From an uncultured bacterium (GTDB lineage: Bacteria > Bacillota > Clostridia > Lachnospirales > Lachnospiraceae), in assembly GCA_945871045.1 (NCBI GenBank), contig CAMBUC010000161.1, positions 1 through 5,356 of the forward strand: a stretch of 5,356 nucleotides of DNA, written 5' to 3'. The notes under the pieces were generated by a model, which saw only the letters and a list, made by a program, of their open reading frames with translations, was not told the origin of the DNA and did no database searches. The translations under genes and the position numbers were made by a program. Positions 4,337 through 5,356 of this stretch are shown piece after piece; position 1 is the first letter of the stretch; every line of letters starts with the position of its first letter.

Positions 4337-5356
4337 ATGGCACGACATGTAGCGATCGGAATCCAACAATTTGATGAATTGATCGAAAAGAACTGTTTTT
4401 ATGTGGATAAAACGGATTTTATCCATGAGTGGTGGGAAAGTAATGATAGCGTGACGCTGATCACTCGTCCGCGTCGTTTTGGTAAGACGTTGAATATGAG
4501 TATGGTGGAACAGTTTTTTTCTGTTGATTATGCGGATCGCGGCGATCTGTTTGAGGGGCTGTCAATTTGGGAGGATGAGAAGTATCGTGCGCTGCAGGGA
4601 ACTTATCCGGTGATCAGCCTGTCCTTTGCCCGGGTGAAGGAGTCAAACTATGAGGATACCCGTGCAAAGATCTGCGAAATTCTGAGAAATTTATATATAA
4701 AGTTTTCCTTTTTGAAAGACAGCAATGTATTAACGGATGCGGACGAGGCGTATTTTGACCGGATATTGGCAGTAGAGGTCAGTAATGCGGATGCTACTTC
4801 TGCACTTTATCAGTTGTCTGATTACCTGTATCGCTATTATGGCAAGAAGGTCATTATCCTGTTGGATGAGTACGATACACCGATGCAGGAAGCTTTTGTT
4901 GATGGATTCTGGAATGAACTGGTTGCCTTCACCCGGAGTATGTTTAACTCCGCCTTCAAGACAAATCCCTGTTTGGAGCGCGCCATCATGACCGGAATCA
5001 CCAGGGTCAGCAGAGAGTCTATGTTTTCGGATCTGAATAACCTGAAGGTGGTGACTACTACTTCTGATGAATATGCGACTTCCTTTGGTTTTACGGAGGA
5101 AGAGGTCTTTGCTGCGCTGGATGAATGCGGACGTTCAGAGGAAAAGCAGCAGGTGAAGCAGTGGTATGACGGATTTATTTTTGGATCACATGCGGACATT
5201 TATAATCCATGGTCAATCCTCAATTTTTGTGATACGGGAATCTATACTACTTACTGGGCAAACACCAGTTCTAACAGTCTGGTTGGAAAGATCCTTCGGG
5301 AGGGAGACCGTAAGATCAAAGAAAAATTTGAAACGCTGCTTGGAGGAGAGAGCATC
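4337..5356 (+). CDS. AAA-ATPase-like protein, PD-(D/E)XK-associated family (3' truncated by window)
   Basis: The ATG at 4337 follows GGGAGG (4325-4330) with a 6-base gap, and the frame stays open for 340 codons to the window edge. The protein matches the AAA-ATPase-like family (Pfam AAA-ATPase_like) that usually carries a C-terminal PD-(D/E)XK nuclease-like domain and totals about 500-580 residues; that part lies beyond the window. Visible motifs are the family N-terminus (IGIQQFDELIEKNCFYVDKT), a Walker-A-like R44-P-R-R-F-G-K50-T-L, and Walker B V172-I-I-L-L-D177-E178-Y-D with the TPM that follows. Also present are the sensor-like ITRVSRESMFSDLNNL (221-236), GFTEEEV (251-257) and WYDGFIFG...IYNPWSIL (276-295). 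The family is multicopy in many Clostridia and Bacteroidia. Its role is not established; defence and mobile-element functions have been suggested. No membrane segment is seen, so it is probably cytoplasmic. It has its own promoter and appears insulated from upstream genes. Confidence 0.9.
   Translation, partial: MARHVAIGIQQFDELIEKNCFYVDKTDFIHEWWESNDSVTLITRPRRFGKTLNMSMVEQFFSVDYADRGDLFEGLSIWEDEKYRALQGTYPVISLSFARVKESNYEDTRAKICEILRNLYIKFSFLKDSNVLTDADEAYFDRILAVEVSNADATSALYQLSDYLYRYYGKKVIILLDEYDTPMQEAFVDGFWNELVAFTRSMFNSAFKTNPCLERAIMTGITRVSRESMFSDLNNLKVVTTTSDEYATSFGFTEEEVFAALDECGRSEEKQQVKQWYDGFIFGSHADIYNPWSILNFCDTGIYTTYWANTSSNSLVGKILREGDRKIKEKFETLLGGESI

Noticed and set aside
4323..4339. ATG at 4323 as an alternative start of the AAA-like gene
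   Set aside because: It is out of frame with the protein and overlaps the GGGAGG ribosome binding site; the in-frame ATG at 4337 has ideal spacing.
4037..4426. 129-codon open frame on the minus strand across the spacer and the AAA-gene start
   Set aside because: It crosses the mobile-element end, the terminator hairpin and conserved codons of the AAA-like gene on the other strand. I see no ribosome binding site or domain, so it is probably chance.

Overview
The window looks like chromosomal DNA of a Gram-positive anaerobe of the class Clostridia, most likely a Lachnospiraceae gut bacterium. This is an inference from four things: purine-rich AGGAG-type ribosome binding sites, sigma-A-like promoters, the style of the chemoreceptor and antiporter proteins, and an AAA-ATPase-like/PD-(D/E)XK family gene that is very common in that group. 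No taxonomic marker gene is present.

Layout, all genes on the + strand. (1) Bases 1-218 are the 3' end of an unrecognised gene. (2) A 93-base gap with a two-tier hairpin leads to moaC (318-830), a complete molybdenum-cofactor gene with every catalytic residue in place, closed by an intrinsic terminator (887-934). (3) Bases 957-1733 hold a dead sodium/proton-antiporter gene. It has a one-base frameshift near its start and a large internal deletion whose junction sits on an 8-base stretch consistent with both lost neighbourhoods, which suggests a microhomology or slippage deletion. (4) A sigma-A-like promoter (1803-1831) drives a complete 676-residue membrane chemoreceptor (1869-3899) with a dCache-type sensor resembling amino-acid sensors. 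(5) Bases 3900-4336 have no intact gene but are full of structure. A 133-bp element with 11-bp terminal inverted repeats is flanked by a perfect 8-bp direct repeat, directly after the chemoreceptor stop codon. It is followed by short direct repeats, the 5' stub of a response-regulator gene with a good ribosome binding site, a small palindrome, and a 14-bp perfect hairpin with a T tract. I see nothing in 4214-4262. (6) From 4337 to the window end runs the N-terminal 340 residues of an AAA-ATPase-like protein of unknown function.

The genes do not form one pathway. MoaC serves cofactor synthesis, the chemoreceptor serves taxis, and the rest records genome decay and accessory gain. The most notable observations are the MITE-like element, whose GTAA ends and 8-bp target duplication fit IS66-type mobilisation, and the arrangement before the AAA gene, where a promoter is embedded in a terminator hairpin so that upstream transcripts would stop while the gene's own transcript escapes. 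I did not find a convincing new multi-gene system in this window.
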